Shown: piece by piece, positions 27,801 through 38,305 of the stretch | Position numbering within the stretch: the stretch's first letter is position 1 | How the letters are laid out: the number at the start of each line of letters is the position of its first letter | NCBI GenBank assembly: GCA_024362935.1 | Contig: JANCRA010000010.1 | Coordinates: 5,324,501-5,388,500 of the forward strand | Direction of reading: 5' to 3' | Length of the DNA: 64,000 bases | Source: Setophaga petechia | Taxonomy: Eukaryota > Chordata > Aves > Passeriformes > Parulidae | The notes under the pieces: generated by a model | The model's input: only the letters and a program-made list of their open reading frames with translations | What the model was told of the DNA's origin: nothing | The model's database searches: none | Made by a program: the position numbers and the translations under genes

Positions 27801-30800
27801 AGCTGTAACCTTCAGAACTGTGTGTTTGTTGAGAGATTCTGGATCAAGCCAGAAATGCAAAATACCTGCATGACAGTAAATATGAATATCTAAAACTGAT
27901 GCTAGACTTATCCCAAAGGTCAGCCATAGGGCTGCAGTTTTCCTCCTCCAAAATGCAGGTAAGGAGATACAACAAGACTGGAATGGTGAGAAGGTAACAA
28001 GGGGACTAGAGAACTTAATGCACAAAAGAAATACAAGAATGAGGGGAAAAAAAACAGGTAAACTCATGGAAAAATGGACAAAGCACACTTCTTATCACCA
28101 GCACCTCTCTAGAGAATAATTAGTCATGGAACACACAGAATGCAATAGGGATTTCTATTAGGAGAAATCTATTGAGAGAATTTCTATTCAGAGATCTGCT
28201 GCCCTGAGATCATTTTGGTTTAGTGCTGGGCCTGTCTCAGGGCAGGCTGGGTGTGAGCCCAGCTCTCCTGGCAGCTCCTCCCACAGCTCTGTCCGTACCA
28301 GGCTCAGCCCGCAGTTGCTCGTTTGGGCACTAGATGGTGACAGGAATCTGCTCGAGCCACCCCTCAGAGGAGCAGGAGGAGAGGAGAAGCCTTGGCATCA
28401 CCTGGGACTGCAGAACATCCCCTCATCCCACCTGGGCTGCTTCCCAGGGTGAACCCACACCCAGCCCACACCTGTGCAACAGCCCAGCACTGAGGACAAT
28501 CATTTATGGTTATTCCAGCTCCCAAAGGTTTCTTTCAGACCACCTCAGGAAGAAGTTTAAGCTCCCAAACTCGTCCATTTCACTGGATGTGCCTTGTGGC
28601 TGTACAAGAAAGACAGGAGAGCAACGAGGCTGGTGAGGGGCTTGGAACACAAGTCATATGAAGAACGACTGAGGGAGCTGGGGTTGTTCAGCCTGGAGAA
28701 AAGGAGACTCAGGGGTGACCTTATCACTCTCTTCAACTTCCTGAAGGGTGGCTGTGGTGAGCTGGGGGTCAGTCTCTTTCTCCGGGCAACAACCGACAGA
28801 ACAAGAGGACACAGTCTCAAGCTGCGCCAAGGGAGATGCAAGCTAGAAATAAGGAGGAAGTATTTTACAGAAAGAGTGGTCAAATACTGGAATCATCTAC
28901 CCAGGGAGGTCGTGGAGTCACCATCCCTCGTAGAGAGTTTAAAAAAAGACTGGATATGGCACTTGGTGCCATGGTCTAGTTGGGGTGCTGGAACATGGGT
29001 TGGACTCGATGATCTTAAAGGTCTCTTCCAACCTCGAATTTCTGTGATTCTGAGATATTCCATGTTTGTGCCATGGCAGGTCAAGAACAACACTCACTGC
29101 ACTGCTCCAGTGAAGGGAACTTCTTGAGATCCAAGCTGGCTGCAGGACAAACTGTACAGAATTAGAACTTCAAAATTCTATTTAAGTTATTCAGTATGTG
29201 CAGAGCTGATTGGATCTTAACATGCAAAACCAGTGCAGTATCACCTCTCACTGACACCAACTTTCAATCCTCCCCTGAAAAATTCTGCCAGGATGCCACA
29301 ATTCTACCAGTGGATGTTTTGTTGTAAGTTAAAATTTAGCAGGCTAAAAATTCAGTTTAGTCAGCCATCATATGACAGCATCAGAATGCCAACAAAGTAG
29401 TCATTTCCACCAGACTAATTATAAAGATAAAAAAGAAATGCTCTCTAGCATTCTGAGCTCACTAATATTGTTTTGTAGAGATACTGTACAACAGATGTAT
29501 TTGGTGTCTGAGTCCTAAATACTCCAAATCTAAATGATTTGGATCAAATCAGCCACCACTGAAAACAACATTTACTACCAGTATTAGATTATCTCACTGA
29601 ACTCAACAGAAACAAGGAAGAAAACACCACATGTCACAAAGAAATTCCAGTTGAGGCCATTCCAGAGCTGCAAGAAAAGCTACAGACCAGAAAAAAAAAC
29701 AACCTAAACAGACTGGTTTAGCTGATTATATGACTAAAGACAAACTCCTCACCATATTTTAACCACAAAACCTACAGCTGCCATGCCCATTCCCATTTTC
29801 AAAACCAGGTTATTTTTTCTGGACCTAAAATCAGCATTGTACTCCCACAGACAGAACAGCAACAAGGTCAAACCACTGGACAGGCCAATATGGTCTCCAG
29901 GGCAGTCAATGCAGAAATTAAGCTGCAGTTTCTCTTTTGTACATAGCTGGACACTAAATTTTAAGGTTTTTTTGAAGGATTTCAAAAGGAGCTCAGAAAA
30001 AATGGAATCAATTGTGAGAGAAGGATTCTACAGCTCAAATTAACACTCCTGAGGGACATGCAAAGTAACTTCAGTAACACCTTGTGGGTCTGATGATTGC
30101 CTGGCTAACCATCCAATTCATTTAATTTTTAGGAAATTGGGCATTACCCTGCCAAAAGCACCAGTCTAAGTGCAGTGACAGAGATCTCTTTAAGTATTAT
30201 CTCCTTTAGCCCTGAGACAGTCCGAGGAGACTTTCCAAAAAAAGTCTCTTTCCAATTTTTAAAAACAGAAAATGTTTCATTACAGGATTTAACAGAAACT
30301 TAACAGTATCAGGAAGCAAAAAAAGTACAAAATTAAGAGGCTGTCTGCCTACATGCTTCCTGAAATCTCACTGAGTTTTCAGATCCAATATAATTTAGAG
30401 TTTGTATCAAAGCAGGCATTAGAGGAGGTGATCTCTGTAGCACAGGTCAAAGACCAGAAACTGCCTTTTAAAGAGGTGGTGGGAGAAACAAACCACCAAA
30501 AAAAGGCTTGGGCTGCTGAGAGAGACCCTGCAACTAGCTCAGGGCAGGTTTGGTTTTTAAGCTGCCAGGATTTGAGGTGCCACTAAGTATTTTTGTAATT
30601 TACAAAATGAAGGTTTCTTGTCAGTTTTGGCTTTATAATTATGCAGGGTTTCTTCAGCTGAGTGAGTTAAACATCTGCTGCCTTCCCACCATCTCTCCAC
30701 TGCTCACTGAAATCTCACTGGCACTTCAGCCCTCTGCAGTGGCTTCAGGGACATCCAAAAGGTCTGTCAATCCAGTGGCACAACTTTATGAAACTACACA

Positions 30801-33800
30801 ATTAAAGCTGATTAGTAATGCTAATATTACTAAATATTCAGTACTTTATTATGTACATAAGTTGCTTTTCAAAGAATGTTGAATTCACCTTGTGATTCTA
30901 TCACCCAAAGGACTCACAGGTGCTATTTCTTCACTGTGTTAAACCAACCTGCTCATCCTTAACCTGGAAGGTTTTCTTGTCTTCTGAAATCCCAACAGGC
31001 ACCCTGAACACATTGCCAAAACACCCCAATTTTATTAAGCTCTGCACCAGGAGTCCAAGGCAGTTGTCAAACTGTGCTGCCAAGAAAAAGATAACAGCAG
31101 ATTCACAGCCTCTAAAATCAGGCTTGAAGAAGAGGTTTGGAGCTAAACTGAGCTTGGACAGTTTGCATTTTACAGCTGATAGTGTGAAGAACATCAAGAA
31201 TGCAGAGCTAGAATGTAATTTCCTAAACCAACCAAGGACCATATTAATAGATCTTCAGAACTGCTTTGAAGTTGGCATGGAGCAGTAAGATTCAGGGCAG
31301 TGTTGGTGCACTTTATTTTGCAAAGCCCTGCTATCCTGGAGAAGGAAAAAATGGGACAATTCATTCCACCACTTGAACATCAAGAGATTTCACATCCCTT
31401 TCATTCCTCTGCCTGATGTTTTATCTGCATTTGGCATTTTCTGAGCAGTTCTAGTGCTACATGGACCAACACACATTTGCAATGAGTGAAGCCTTTCTCA
31501 CATTTCCAATCCCCAAAGCAAGGTGTGTTCACTTACCACACAGACTCCATGAACTCGGGGTAAAGAGTTTTATAGTCATTTTCAAAGTCAATCCAGCGTC
31601 CTAATCTGGTAACACTGAACTGTTAGGACACAAAAACAGAGATTAAAAGGCATCTTAATAATGCCTCATCACAATACACTACCAATATTTATTCTGTAAA
31701 GTAAAAATCAGCTGAGTTTCAAGTGCAGTGTTTGTCCCAACTCAATTAAATACATCTATAAAGTATTTTAGCCTGATAATAGTTCCAAACAGTGTATTCA
31801 TACAGGCAGAAATAAGGAAGGAATGAAACCATGAGCATGGTTATTTAGAACCAGGGTCACACAGCAGGCAAATGTGTTCAACACAGCAAAACCAGCAGAT
31901 CACTTGGGTCATTCATCAGACAGAAATGGTGGATCACTCAAGGTTCAGCCAAGGTTCAAATGCCTGAAAATTGCTTTTCATGACAGTGGTCGCACTTCTA
32001 TTTTTAAGACTACTTGTTGCAGAGACAGTGAAAACCCAGAAGTCTATCAGCTTTCAGTTCCATGCAAACATGATGTAACTTGAAGACAAAGCAATGCTGA
32101 GAGAAATTGATACATGACAAGTTCTCAAACCCCTCCAGGGCCAGCTGCCCTCTGTGCCTGCCCAGAGCCAGAGAGGGCTGCCAGAGCCCCAGCAGTGACA
32201 GGTGCCAGCCCCTGGCTCAGGACAGGTCATGGTCACATTGAGACACTGCTGAGGAATGAGCCAGCTGTGGGATTCACTGGGACAAGAGGGATTTCACAGC
32301 CAGCCAAACCCCCCAGCTCTGCAGAGCCAAGGCAGGGACAGCTGTCCTGACACTGTTAACACAGCCCACAGTGAATGTCAAACCAGCCAGGGGAACACAA
32401 AACATTCACTCCCTCACCTCTACATCTTCATAGCACACCTGAGCTCCTGACATGGATCAGTTTCCATCCTGACCTTTAAGACACTCTGACATTCCACTAT
32501 AACATCCACAGCCTAGGACTGATTTGCACAAGGATTCACAAAGTTGGAGCATTATGTCTGGTCTCAGCATTGTAAGATCTCACACAGCCGAGGAACCTTT
32601 TCTATTTTTTCATAAGTTATTGTATTTTTGTTAATGACTGCAGGCAGAAAATAAACATTATCTAACAGGAATGTTGGTAATTCCTCTCCCAGCACTATTC
32701 CAAAATATTTGAGTTTAAACAAATTTCATTATTTTTATTTATCATCTAAAACACACACATACATGCACAAGTTTATGAACAAACACCAGCTGCTGAAGCA
32801 CAGCAAGTTAAAAGGTATGGAAAATGAACCACAAATGTTCCAGGTGTGGCTGGGATAGAGTTAATTTTCTTCTTCAAAGCTGGTCCAGTGCTGTGTTCTG
32901 CATTTAGGATGGGAATCATGTTGTTAACCCACTGCTGGCTTCAGTGCTGCTGAGTTGTGCTTGCCCTAAGCAAGGAGTTCTCAGTTTCCCAGGCTGTGCC
33001 AGCCAGGAGCTGCACAAGGAGCTGGGTGGGAGAAAAGCCAGGACAGCTGATCCCAACTGGCCAAAGGGACATTCCACAGCACAGGACATCGTGCCCAGCA
33101 CAGAACTGGGGGGATGTGGATCACTGTGGATCACTGGGCTGGGCATCACTCAGCAGCCAGGCTGGGCATCACTTGGTTTTCCTGGTTTTTATTCCTCCCT
33201 CTATCCTCTTTTACTATTATTATTATTATCATTAACATCATTCTAATATTTTATTTTGTTTCAATTAAACTGTTCTTATCTCCACTCATTGGTACTTGGC
33301 TGCCAGCTGGGGTTAAACCACCACAACAAACCAAAATGAATCTTGCTATTTTTATTTCTAAAAGCAACAAAGAATTATCAATGATGGGTTTGAAATACAA
33401 CATTTCAGAGTGTAATTTGAAAAAAAACAAACTGTCTGCTTTTCATCCAGCCACTCACTGAGGTTTAGGCCCCAGTCACTCCACCCAAGGCACCTCTGGT
33501 TTCTTCATGCTCCCAAAATGCTCCCAAGGGCAAGAGCCAAGTGATAATCAAGTAAGAACCTCCTTTTTCCATGAAGAGAAATACAGCAGGACTAGAAACA
33601 TGCAGAGGAGTGGGATGAAGTAGAAGAGCCTTTGCAGGAGGAAAAAATTAAAATAATTAGCACTGTTCTGCCTAGGAAAAAAAACGGTGGTTAAGATAAA
33701 GCTTTATTGGAAATAATTTTAGAGAACTACCATTCTTCAAACTTGCAGACACCAACACTCTCCCTGTATTCCTGGGATGAAAAGCTGACACCAATATTCT

Positions 33801-35629
33801 CTGGGAAGACTGAGGGTTTACCCACACCTCTTGTGATAAACCAGATGTGAGAATTTCTGTTCTTCCAAAAACACAAGCTGCTGCCCTGCACTCTGGCAAT
33901 GAAAAGGCTGTGGGGAAGGAGGAGCAAAAAAGCAGTGAGGTTAATGTTAATTTTCTTTAATGGTTCCATTAGAAAACCAGACAGATCTTTCAATTTTCTG
34001 TACAAGAGAAGACACAAAGAAAGAGACAATGCTCAACATATCTGTTATTTGTTCAGTGTAGCTCATCAGACACTTTGAGCTCCAGGTAACCTGCCAGTAA
34101 CCTTCTCCTGACAGCACAGCAGTGTCTGTTCCAAGCCACAAAGGGGCTCTTTTTGTTCCCTTTCAAGATCACAGGAGAGAAACACAGGAGCTTAAAGACA
34201 TGAGATTTATGCACACAAACAGACAAAAGGATGAAGTTCCCCCCACCTGAAACCCTTCTGCACAAAGACATTTAGAAATGCTCAGCAGAACGTGGACTGA
34301 GCCTGCACTCACCTCCCACTCCTTGGCATATCTCATGACAATCCCTCTGCACTCTTTGTTGTAAGCTTCAATGCCCATCTTTGCCACATCCTCTGGCCCT
34401 TTAATGCCCAAAGTCTTGTCAATCTCATATTCCTGGAACATGGGGAAAAAACCAAACAAAACATCTTGTTAGCAAAACCCTCCAGGATTCCCCTGGATAC
34501 TTTATGTGTCCTGCACATTCTAATGAGGCTCAGGGGCCTCCTTTAACCTTCTGGGATTTCATGGGAGCTGCACCTGAACTAGGCAGGCATTTCAAAGGCT
34601 CATCCTGGTGTGACTGTTTCTTTAGTTTCTTTAGAAAAATAAACAAACACCAGTTTCTGAAATAAGAACCAAACAAATACAGGTCCATAGCAATGACCAG
34701 AAGGAAGCTCCTGAACTCACCACACACAAAAGCCAGAGAAACACACTGGACAAGGAACTTCCATTTCTCTTTTAGCAACAATATCAGGTACAAAAGCAAC
34801 AGAAATATGAGTGATAAGCAGGGAACTACAGAGAAAGAGGAACCACCAGAAGTATCTGCAGGTAAATTCATGACACATACCACAGGCAAGCCATGGCAAT
34901 CCCAGCCAAACCTCCTCTCAACATGGAAACCACTCTGATGAGCAAATCTGGTCACAATGTCTTTGATGGTTCCTGCCAGGATGTGGCCATAGTGGGGCAG
35001 CCCCGTGGCAAACGGGGGGCCATCGTAGAAGTTGAACCTGTAACACAAAACATTCCTCATTAAAGCAAACACTGAGCAGCAGTCAGTGACAGGGTGACTC
35101 CGTGCTTCCACTGCTTGTGTTTCACTTGGAAAATGCCCATTCCTTCCTCTTCCATCATCAGGTGCTGGCAGTGGCACTGGAGGGAACATTCCAGCCTGTT
35201 CTGCTCCCACCACTGCCAGCTCTACCAGGATTCCCATGGCACACCCAGCACAGTGGGAAGGGCTCTTTGCTTCCCTCCCCATTTCTCTTACAAACCCACC
35301 AGGCAGGAAATTACAGGTTTATCACAACTGTTTGAACACTGCTGATTCTTCACCAAGTGAAATACAAAGGGACAGCAGCATGGGCCTGGCCTGCTGCTGG
35401 CAAAGGGAGCAGCTGCTGTTTACAGAACCAAGGAAAAACAAAGAGTAACCACAGCCAAGCCAACCCTGCACTGCCACACACAATTGCTACAGCTCTTAAC
35501 AGATTCTTACCTAGGTCTGTTCTTTGATTGCTTCAGGCATTCCTTGAAACAATTTAGATTTTTCCAGAGCGTCAATATCTTCTCTTCCTCATTTGGAAAA
35601 TTTATGTTTTCTGGAACTTGTTGAACCAT
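3718..35629 (-). CDS. IARS1: Isoleucyl-tRNA synthetase, cytoplasmic (5' half of gene, 12 coding exons)
   Basis: The product charges tRNA-Ile with isoleucine using ATP and hydrolyses mis-charged Val-tRNA-Ile. In vertebrates it is a cytosolic subunit of the multi-tRNA-synthetase complex. Twelve exons join without a frame break into residues 1-434 plus two bases of codon 435; the human protein is about 1,262 residues. Visible signatures are the HIGH-type motif [11 protein letters not shown] (residues 48-58), G-W-D-C-H-G (84-89), the threonine-rich editing peptide [11 protein letters not shown] (223-233), and the editing-site segment G-T-G-V-V-H-Q-A-P (318-326) with D332. The KMSKS loop and C-terminal domains lie off the left edge. 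The start is the ATG at 35629-35627, which matches the usual vertebrate N-terminus ([12 protein letters not shown]); a longer N-terminus is possible (see the leader exons). Introns after exons 6 and 7 have GC donors. Intact as far as visible. Confidence 0.98.
3817..8251 (-). other. IARS1: IARS1 intron 11
   Basis: An AT-rich intron of 4.4 kb. Its only clear structure is the 203-bp tandem duplication at about 7812-8214, close to the exon 11 donor. An ORF of 104 codons at 6788-7102 (+) has no recognisable features and I treat it as chance. I see nothing else. Confidence 0.85.
7812..8214. repeat. 203-bp tandem duplication, two nearly identical copies
   Basis: The segment from about 7812 to 8013 is repeated at about 8015-8214 with a period of 203 bp. 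By eye I find only one internal difference (gttgaag against gctgaag) plus divergence at the right junction. Near identity means either a very recent duplication or an assembly artefact. Copy 2 ends about 37 bp from the end of IARS1 exon 11, just inside the intron from its donor. Confidence 0.95.
8252..8343 (-). CDS. IARS1: IARS1 coding exon 11 (residues 372-402)
   Basis: The acceptor TTTTCAG and donor GTAAGC bound 92 nt. The exon reads [17 protein letters not shown] and ends H-S-Y-P-F-C-W-R, the exit of the editing domain. The final AG is completed by the first base of exon 12. Confidence 0.97.
8344..9753 (-). other. IARS1: IARS1 intron 10
   Basis: An AT-rich intron of 1.4 kb with a short CA run at about 8452-8467. 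I see nothing else in it. Confidence 0.85.
9754..9876 (-). CDS. IARS1: IARS1 coding exon 10 (residues 331-371)
   Basis: The acceptor TTTGCAG and donor GTCAGT bound 123 nt, exactly 41 codons. The exon starts [12 protein letters not shown] and continues to F-A-G-Q-Y-V-K, part of the CP1 editing domain. D332 corresponds to the conserved editing-site aspartate that follows the H-Q-A-P-Y-F-G motif. Residue 331 is D where human has E, a conservative change. Confidence 0.97.
9877..14468 (-). other. IARS1: IARS1 intron 9
   Basis: A 4.6-kb intron. It contains CA-rich stretches around 10126-10185 and a solitary LTR at about 11090-11628. ORFs of up to 146 codons (12842-13282, minus strand) and 132 codons (13968-14366, plus strand) have no recognisable domain and I treat them as chance. 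Confidence 0.8.
11090..11628 (+). mobile_element. Solitary LTR of an avian endogenous retrovirus
   Basis: The stretch with the CT-rich run ttttcgctttgctctcgctc, an AATGAACAGG stretch where the poly(A) signal would lie, and the end AAACCAGGACA matches my memory of a common passerine LTR. It lies antisense to IARS1 inside intron 9. The right end at about 11628 is fairly clear; the left end is approximate. I found no convincing target-site duplication and no flanking retroviral genes, so it is a solitary LTR. The overlapping short ORFs on both strands are not genes. Confidence 0.65.
14469..14564 (-). CDS. IARS1: IARS1 coding exon 9 (residues 299-330)
   Basis: The acceptor GTTACAG and donor GTGAGT bound 96 nt, exactly 32 codons. 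The exon encodes C-K-E-N-G-A-F-T-V and then [13 protein letters not shown], the conserved hydrolytic pocket of the CP1 editing domain. An AT-rich tandem array begins about 16 bases into the upstream intron, on the branch-point side. Confidence 0.97.
14565..16120 (-). other. IARS1: IARS1 intron 8
   Basis: A 1.6-kb AT-rich intron. Apart from the tatttatatagata array at 14580-14652 I see no mobile element or conserved-looking structure. Confidence 0.85.
14580..14652. repeat. AT-rich minisatellite (tatttatatagata units)
   Basis: Four to five imperfect copies of a roughly 16-bp unit of the type tatttatatagata. On the IARS1 strand the array sits about 16-88 nt upstream of the exon 9 acceptor, so the branch point of intron 8 must lie in or beside it. 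Confidence 0.9.
16121..16181 (-). CDS. IARS1: IARS1 coding exon 8 (residues 278-298)
   Basis: The acceptor CTCCTCAG and donor GTAAGA bound 61 nt. The first base completes R278. The exon then reads [20 protein letters not shown], the CP1 segment equivalent to human F-P-G-A-Y-L-K-G-K-K-Y. Confidence 0.97.
16182..20747 (-). other. IARS1: IARS1 intron 7 (GC-AG type)
   Basis: This 4.6-kb intron starts with the donor GCAAGT instead of GT and ends at a normal TCAG acceptor. It holds the 15-copy 44-bp minisatellite near its 3' end. The rest is AT-rich, and I recognise nothing further. Confidence 0.9.
16546..17205. repeat. Minisatellite: 15 tandem copies of a 44-bp unit
   Basis: Fifteen head-to-tail copies, each starting cctgaagttttacatacagg, with exactly 44 bp per copy (660 bp) and then a partial cctg. 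Variation is confined to three positions: gacag or gactg, ggtatt or ggcatt, and attac in copy 1 only. The unit length is not a multiple of three, so the ORFs crossing it are artefacts. The array lies in IARS1 intron 7, about 365 bp upstream of the exon 8 acceptor on the transcribed strand. Confidence 0.99.
20748..20835 (-). CDS. IARS1: IARS1 coding exon 7 (residues 249-278)
   Basis: The acceptor TTCTAG bounds the left side of this 88-nt exon and the donor is the non-canonical GCAAGT in the strong context ACAG/GCAAGT. It reads (D)[19 protein letters not shown] and ends Y-Q-I-L-D-(R). The phase on both sides is confirmed by the split codons D249 and R278. Confidence 0.96.
20836..21987 (-). other. 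IARS1: IARS1 intron 6 (GC-AG type)
   Basis: A 1.15-kb AT-rich intron with a GCAAGT donor and a TTCTAG acceptor. I see no repeat in it. Confidence 0.9.
21988..22135 (-). CDS. IARS1: IARS1 coding exon 6 (residues 200-249)
   Basis: The acceptor TTTTCAG and the GC donor (CAGAG/GCAAGT) bound 148 nt. The exon begins D-V-Q-D-P-S-V and contains [11 protein letters not shown] at residues 223-233, the threonine-rich peptide of the class Ia editing site, followed by [10 protein letters not shown]. Its last base G joins AT of exon 7 to give D249, which fixes the use of the GC donor. Confidence 0.97.
22136..24652 (-). other. IARS1: IARS1 intron 5
   Basis: A 2.5-kb intron. The part around 22800-23140 is somewhat richer in GC, with overlapping ORFs on both strands and no recognisable product. 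I see no mobile element. Confidence 0.8.
24653..24770 (-). CDS. IARS1: IARS1 coding exon 5 (residues 160-199)
   Basis: The acceptor CTTCCAG and donor GTAAGC bound 118 nt. The exon reads (W)[15 protein letters not shown] and then [14 protein letters not shown], the strongly conserved class Ia core segment that precedes the editing-domain insertion. Confidence 0.98.
24771..31536 (-). other. IARS1: IARS1 intron 4
   Basis: The longest complete intron in the window, 6.8 kb. It contains one CR1 LINE fragment (about 28600-29054). Plus-strand ORFs at 28594-29127 (inside the CR1) and 30920-31288 are not supported as genes. The rest is AT-rich, without recognised features. Confidence 0.85.
28600..29054 (+). 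mobile_element. CR1 LINE, 3'-terminal fragment
   Basis: This is the 3' end of a chicken-repeat-1 retrotransposon. Diagnostic segments are gaacgactgagggagctggg, gggttggactcgatgatctt, aaggtctcttccaacctcg and the terminal short repeat gtgattctg. It is 5' truncated, as CR1 copies usually are, and is antisense to IARS1. The 177-codon ORF across it is the remnant of the 3' end read in one frame, not a gene. Confidence 0.95.
31537..31619 (-). CDS. IARS1: IARS1 coding exon 4 (residues 133-160)
   Basis: The acceptor TAACAG and donor GTAAGT bound 83 nt. The exon reads [12 protein letters not shown] and ends Y-P-E-F-M-E-S-V-(W). It aligns with human [12 protein letters not shown]. The last two bases TG join G of exon 5 to give W160. 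Confidence 0.97.
31620..34312 (-). other. IARS1: IARS1 intron 3
   Basis: A 2.7-kb intron carrying a solitary LTR (32845-33325) that includes an (att)n run at about 33213-33232. I see nothing else beyond short chance ORFs. Confidence 0.85.
32845..33325 (+). mobile_element. Solitary LTR of an avian ERV
   Basis: It begins TGTGGCTGGGATAGAGTTAA and ends GGGGTTAAACCACCACA, the terminal sequences of a widespread avian LTR family. An AATTAAACTG stretch near the 3' end occupies the usual poly(A)-signal position. About 481 bp, antisense to IARS1. Flanking bases do not give a clear target-site duplication and no internal retroviral sequence adjoins it. Confidence 0.8.
34313..34432 (-). CDS. IARS1: IARS1 coding exon 3 (residues 93-132)
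   Basis: The acceptor TTCCAG and donor GTGAGT bound 120 nt, exactly 40 codons. The exon reads [20 protein letters not shown] and ends V-M-R-Y-A-K-E-W-E, part of the catalytic core after the GWDCHG motif. Confidence 0.98.
34433..34880 (-). other. IARS1: IARS1 intron 2
   Basis: A short intron of 448 bp with a GTATGT donor and a TTCCAG acceptor. I see nothing else in it. Confidence 0.95.
34881..35037 (-). CDS. IARS1: IARS1 coding exon 2 (residues 40-92), HIGH motif
   Basis: The acceptor TTACAG and donor GTATGT bound 157 nt. The exon encodes [16 protein letters not shown] (residues 43-58), the HIGH-type ATP-binding motif of class I synthetases. It then gives [19 protein letters not shown] and [10 protein letters not shown]. 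It is the most strongly conserved exon in the window. Confidence 0.99.
35038..35510 (-). other. IARS1: IARS1 intron 1 (between coding exons 1 and 2)
   Basis: An intron of 473 bp with a GTAAGA donor and a TTACAG acceptor. I see nothing else in it. Confidence 0.95.
35511..35629 (-). CDS. IARS1: IARS1 coding exon 1 (residues 1-40) with start codon
   Basis: The ATG is at 35629-35627. The exon reads [12 protein letters not shown] and runs to K-Q-S-K-N-R-P-(R), matching the vertebrate cytoplasmic IleRS N-terminus. The donor is GTAAGA and codon R40 is split. The exon very probably begins at 35630: a long pyrimidine-rich stretch upstream lacks AG until GGGAAAG, which is followed by A-ATG. That leaves one base before the ATG, so an upstream exon ending in two bases of an open codon could read into IARS1. 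Confidence 0.98.
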
Positions 35630-35630
35630 T

Positions 35631-38305
35631 CTTTCCCAACAAGGATCAATAAGAGAAAAATACATATTGAAAAGAAGTGAGAAAAATAACACTACTAATA
35701 CAACTTTTATCTTTCAAATCCGTATTACCAATCCAAAGAGCCTAATTCATTGCAGGCATGGAAGCAAGCACTCCATTCTAAAAAAAACCTAATTTTGACT
35801 GACTCACACCAAAGTTTTGGAACAGGAAAAGGATTCTCCATTCATTCAACAGTGATTGTTCCCTATTTTATCATGTTTTTCTTTCTGTTTCCCAGAGAAA
35901 ACAGTCAAAAGGTAAATTATGTTTTTGTTACAGGGGTTTTTTTTCTTCAGGAAAAGCTTCTAAGTTCAAACTGACCCTTCAGCACCAGTTTGTATCAGAG
36001 AGTTTCACTTTAAACTACTGAAGAAGGGGCTCCTTTTCCCTGTACATCGATTCACAAACTGTTTAGATGTTCAAAAGAGCATTTTCCATCAGGCTGTGCC
36101 AGCAATCTCAGATGCCCCTGAAAGCAGCCAGACTGCAGAGAGCACAGCTGAAAAACTGCAAAGATGAACCTGAGTTTTAGAAGTACATTAAAACTAAGCC
36201 CCAACAGGCACTTCTGCACAAGCAACACAGGGAAGAGGAATTCTCAACATTATTAGGAACACACAGCAGTTGCCTGGTTCCAGAGCTGCTATGAGATAGA
36301 AAGGGGTCAGATTTCAATAAAAAGCCATGGCAAGAACTAAATAAAGCTCTGGGGTGTTTTAAGACAGCAGCTCCCTAACAGGAGAAAAATGGGTTATGAA
36401 GGTTGTAGCAGATGATGCTAGAGGATAAAAGGGTTCTTCCACCTCTCACTTCAGTGCTGCTCTTCCTGAGCAACTTAAGCCAGAAGTAGCTACTACAGCT
36501 TTGAGCTTCACTCAGCATTAGAGAATTACAATAGAGAATAACAGCACAAGGTCTGAGTCTTGGGATTTACTCAGGTTTGTAAATACTAACCAGAAAGCAG
36601 CAACAAAGGCAAATGCATGAAGACAAGTCTTTCAGTTACAGCTGGAGCTCCAAAACATTTCCTTAAAACAGAACCCAGAACACCACAAAAACTGCCAGCT
36701 CAAGGCTTGAACCCCTATGAAAAAATGTGCTACAGACCAACTCCACCACCTTTGTATTCATGACAAATCATTCTCTCCACTAATAAACCCAAATTATCCT
36801 TTATCATATTATTATAACTGAGAATCCCACAACCTGGTGCACAGGCAACACAGCATCTGGAGGGGAAATCAGGGGCTGGCAAGGAACACATGGACATGGC
36901 CTGGATGTATTCTGCAAGGTAACACCAGCCTGAGCACAGGGAGTTACTCTACACAACCTGTAGGAGAGTTTTCACCATTCTGCCTCAGAGCACTGATTAG
37001 CCTGTGACTTGATCACAGGGACAATGGAAATGATAAAAGAATTCAGCCTTAAAGCTTTGATCTCCCACAAGCCAGCTGACCTGAGGCTTAAGCATCTGCA
37101 TGTTCTACTCAGCTCCATGTCACAGTCACATTCTCTGAAAAATCCCTTTGCCCAGGGATTTTCTCCTGGGAAGCTGAGAAGCTTCAGAGGAAAGGGAAGC
37201 AATTCTTATCTCATTTGATTCTCCTGTGTTTTGCTAGTCTGGAATGTATTTGGAGATTGTTTACCCACAAGTGATTGTTTCTGCTGTGAGTTGTTTTCAC
37301 TCTTTGGCCAATCAGGGCCAAGCTGTGTCAGGACTCTGGAAAGAGTCACAAGTTTTCATTATTATCTTTTTAGCATTCTGTAAGTATCCTCTCTGTATTC
37401 TTTAGTATAGTTCAGTATTCTTTAATATAAATATATTATCATAAAATAATAAACTAGCCTTCTGAGAACATGGAGTCAGATTCACCATTCCTCCCTTTGT
37501 CTGGGGGGAACTCAAATAAAAACTCAGCTCAGGGATCTGCATGCTCTGCTCAGCCCCAGCTCAGTGTAAATCAGTGTAAGTCCCAAATCAATGTAGCTAC
37601 AAAGGGTGGGAGCCTGGCCAGCTGGTTTGGGGTGTGCCTGGGGCAGGGCTGAGGGGGCTGCTCAGGGCTCACAGCCCCCCTGCGTTGCCCCAGGGTCACT
37701 GTGGGCCCATCCTCCAACTGAAGCACTGCACGGGCACAGCAGTGTCCAGCAACCACAGGGCACAAACCACCTCAGCAAACCCTCAGCAACAGCAGCACTG
37801 CATTGCATCAGAAGCAGGGGGGAGTAAATACTGCTGGGAATTAATGTGCAAGCATCATTACCAGTTATATTTTCCAAGTTACAAACCAGAATTTTATAGA
37901 AATTTAGAATTTTAAACAGACTGACTTAAAAGGCAAAAAGCACATTGAAAATCTTGCCATGGCTCAACCTCAGCTGAGAAAAAAGCCAAGATCTAACAAT
38001 CATTCTATAGACAGAGGTGTGAATATCTCTACAGAACAGAAAGAAGCTTATTATAAGCAATCTAGGTACTTTCAATCACAAAATAATGAAGGACAACTTC
38101 ATTACTTTGAACACAGACTGAGCAAAAACATCACAAATCATATTACAGAAATTATATAAACACATCTACTAAAACCCCACTTCCAGACAACACTTCACAT
38201 TTACAGAGATCAGTAAACATATTAAAGGTTCTCTGTGCATTTGCTGCTGATAAAAAGTGTAAAAGACAATACACCATTAAGCAAGTTTTTATTAAGTACA
38301 CTCAC
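35631..38305 (-). other. IARS1: Intron between leader exon C and IARS1 coding exon 1
   Basis: This 2.7-kb stretch holds a solitary LTR (37118 to about 37525). The rest is AT-rich with no further features that I can support. Confidence 0.55.
37118..37525 (+). mobile_element. Solitary LTR, TGTCACAG family
   Basis: It begins TGTCACAGTCACATTCTCTG, has the motifs TTTAGTATAGTTCAGTATTC and AAAATAATAAACTAGCCTTC (poly(A)-signal region), and then ATGGAGTCAGATTCACC. It is related to, but clearly diverged from, the minus-strand copy at 48020-48397. It is antisense to IARS1. The left end is clear and the right end is approximate. No internal genes adjoin it. Confidence 0.8.

Noticed and set aside
28594..29127. 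177-codon plus-strand ORF
   Set aside because: It coincides with a CR1 LINE 3' fragment and its frame is the element's sequence, not a host gene.
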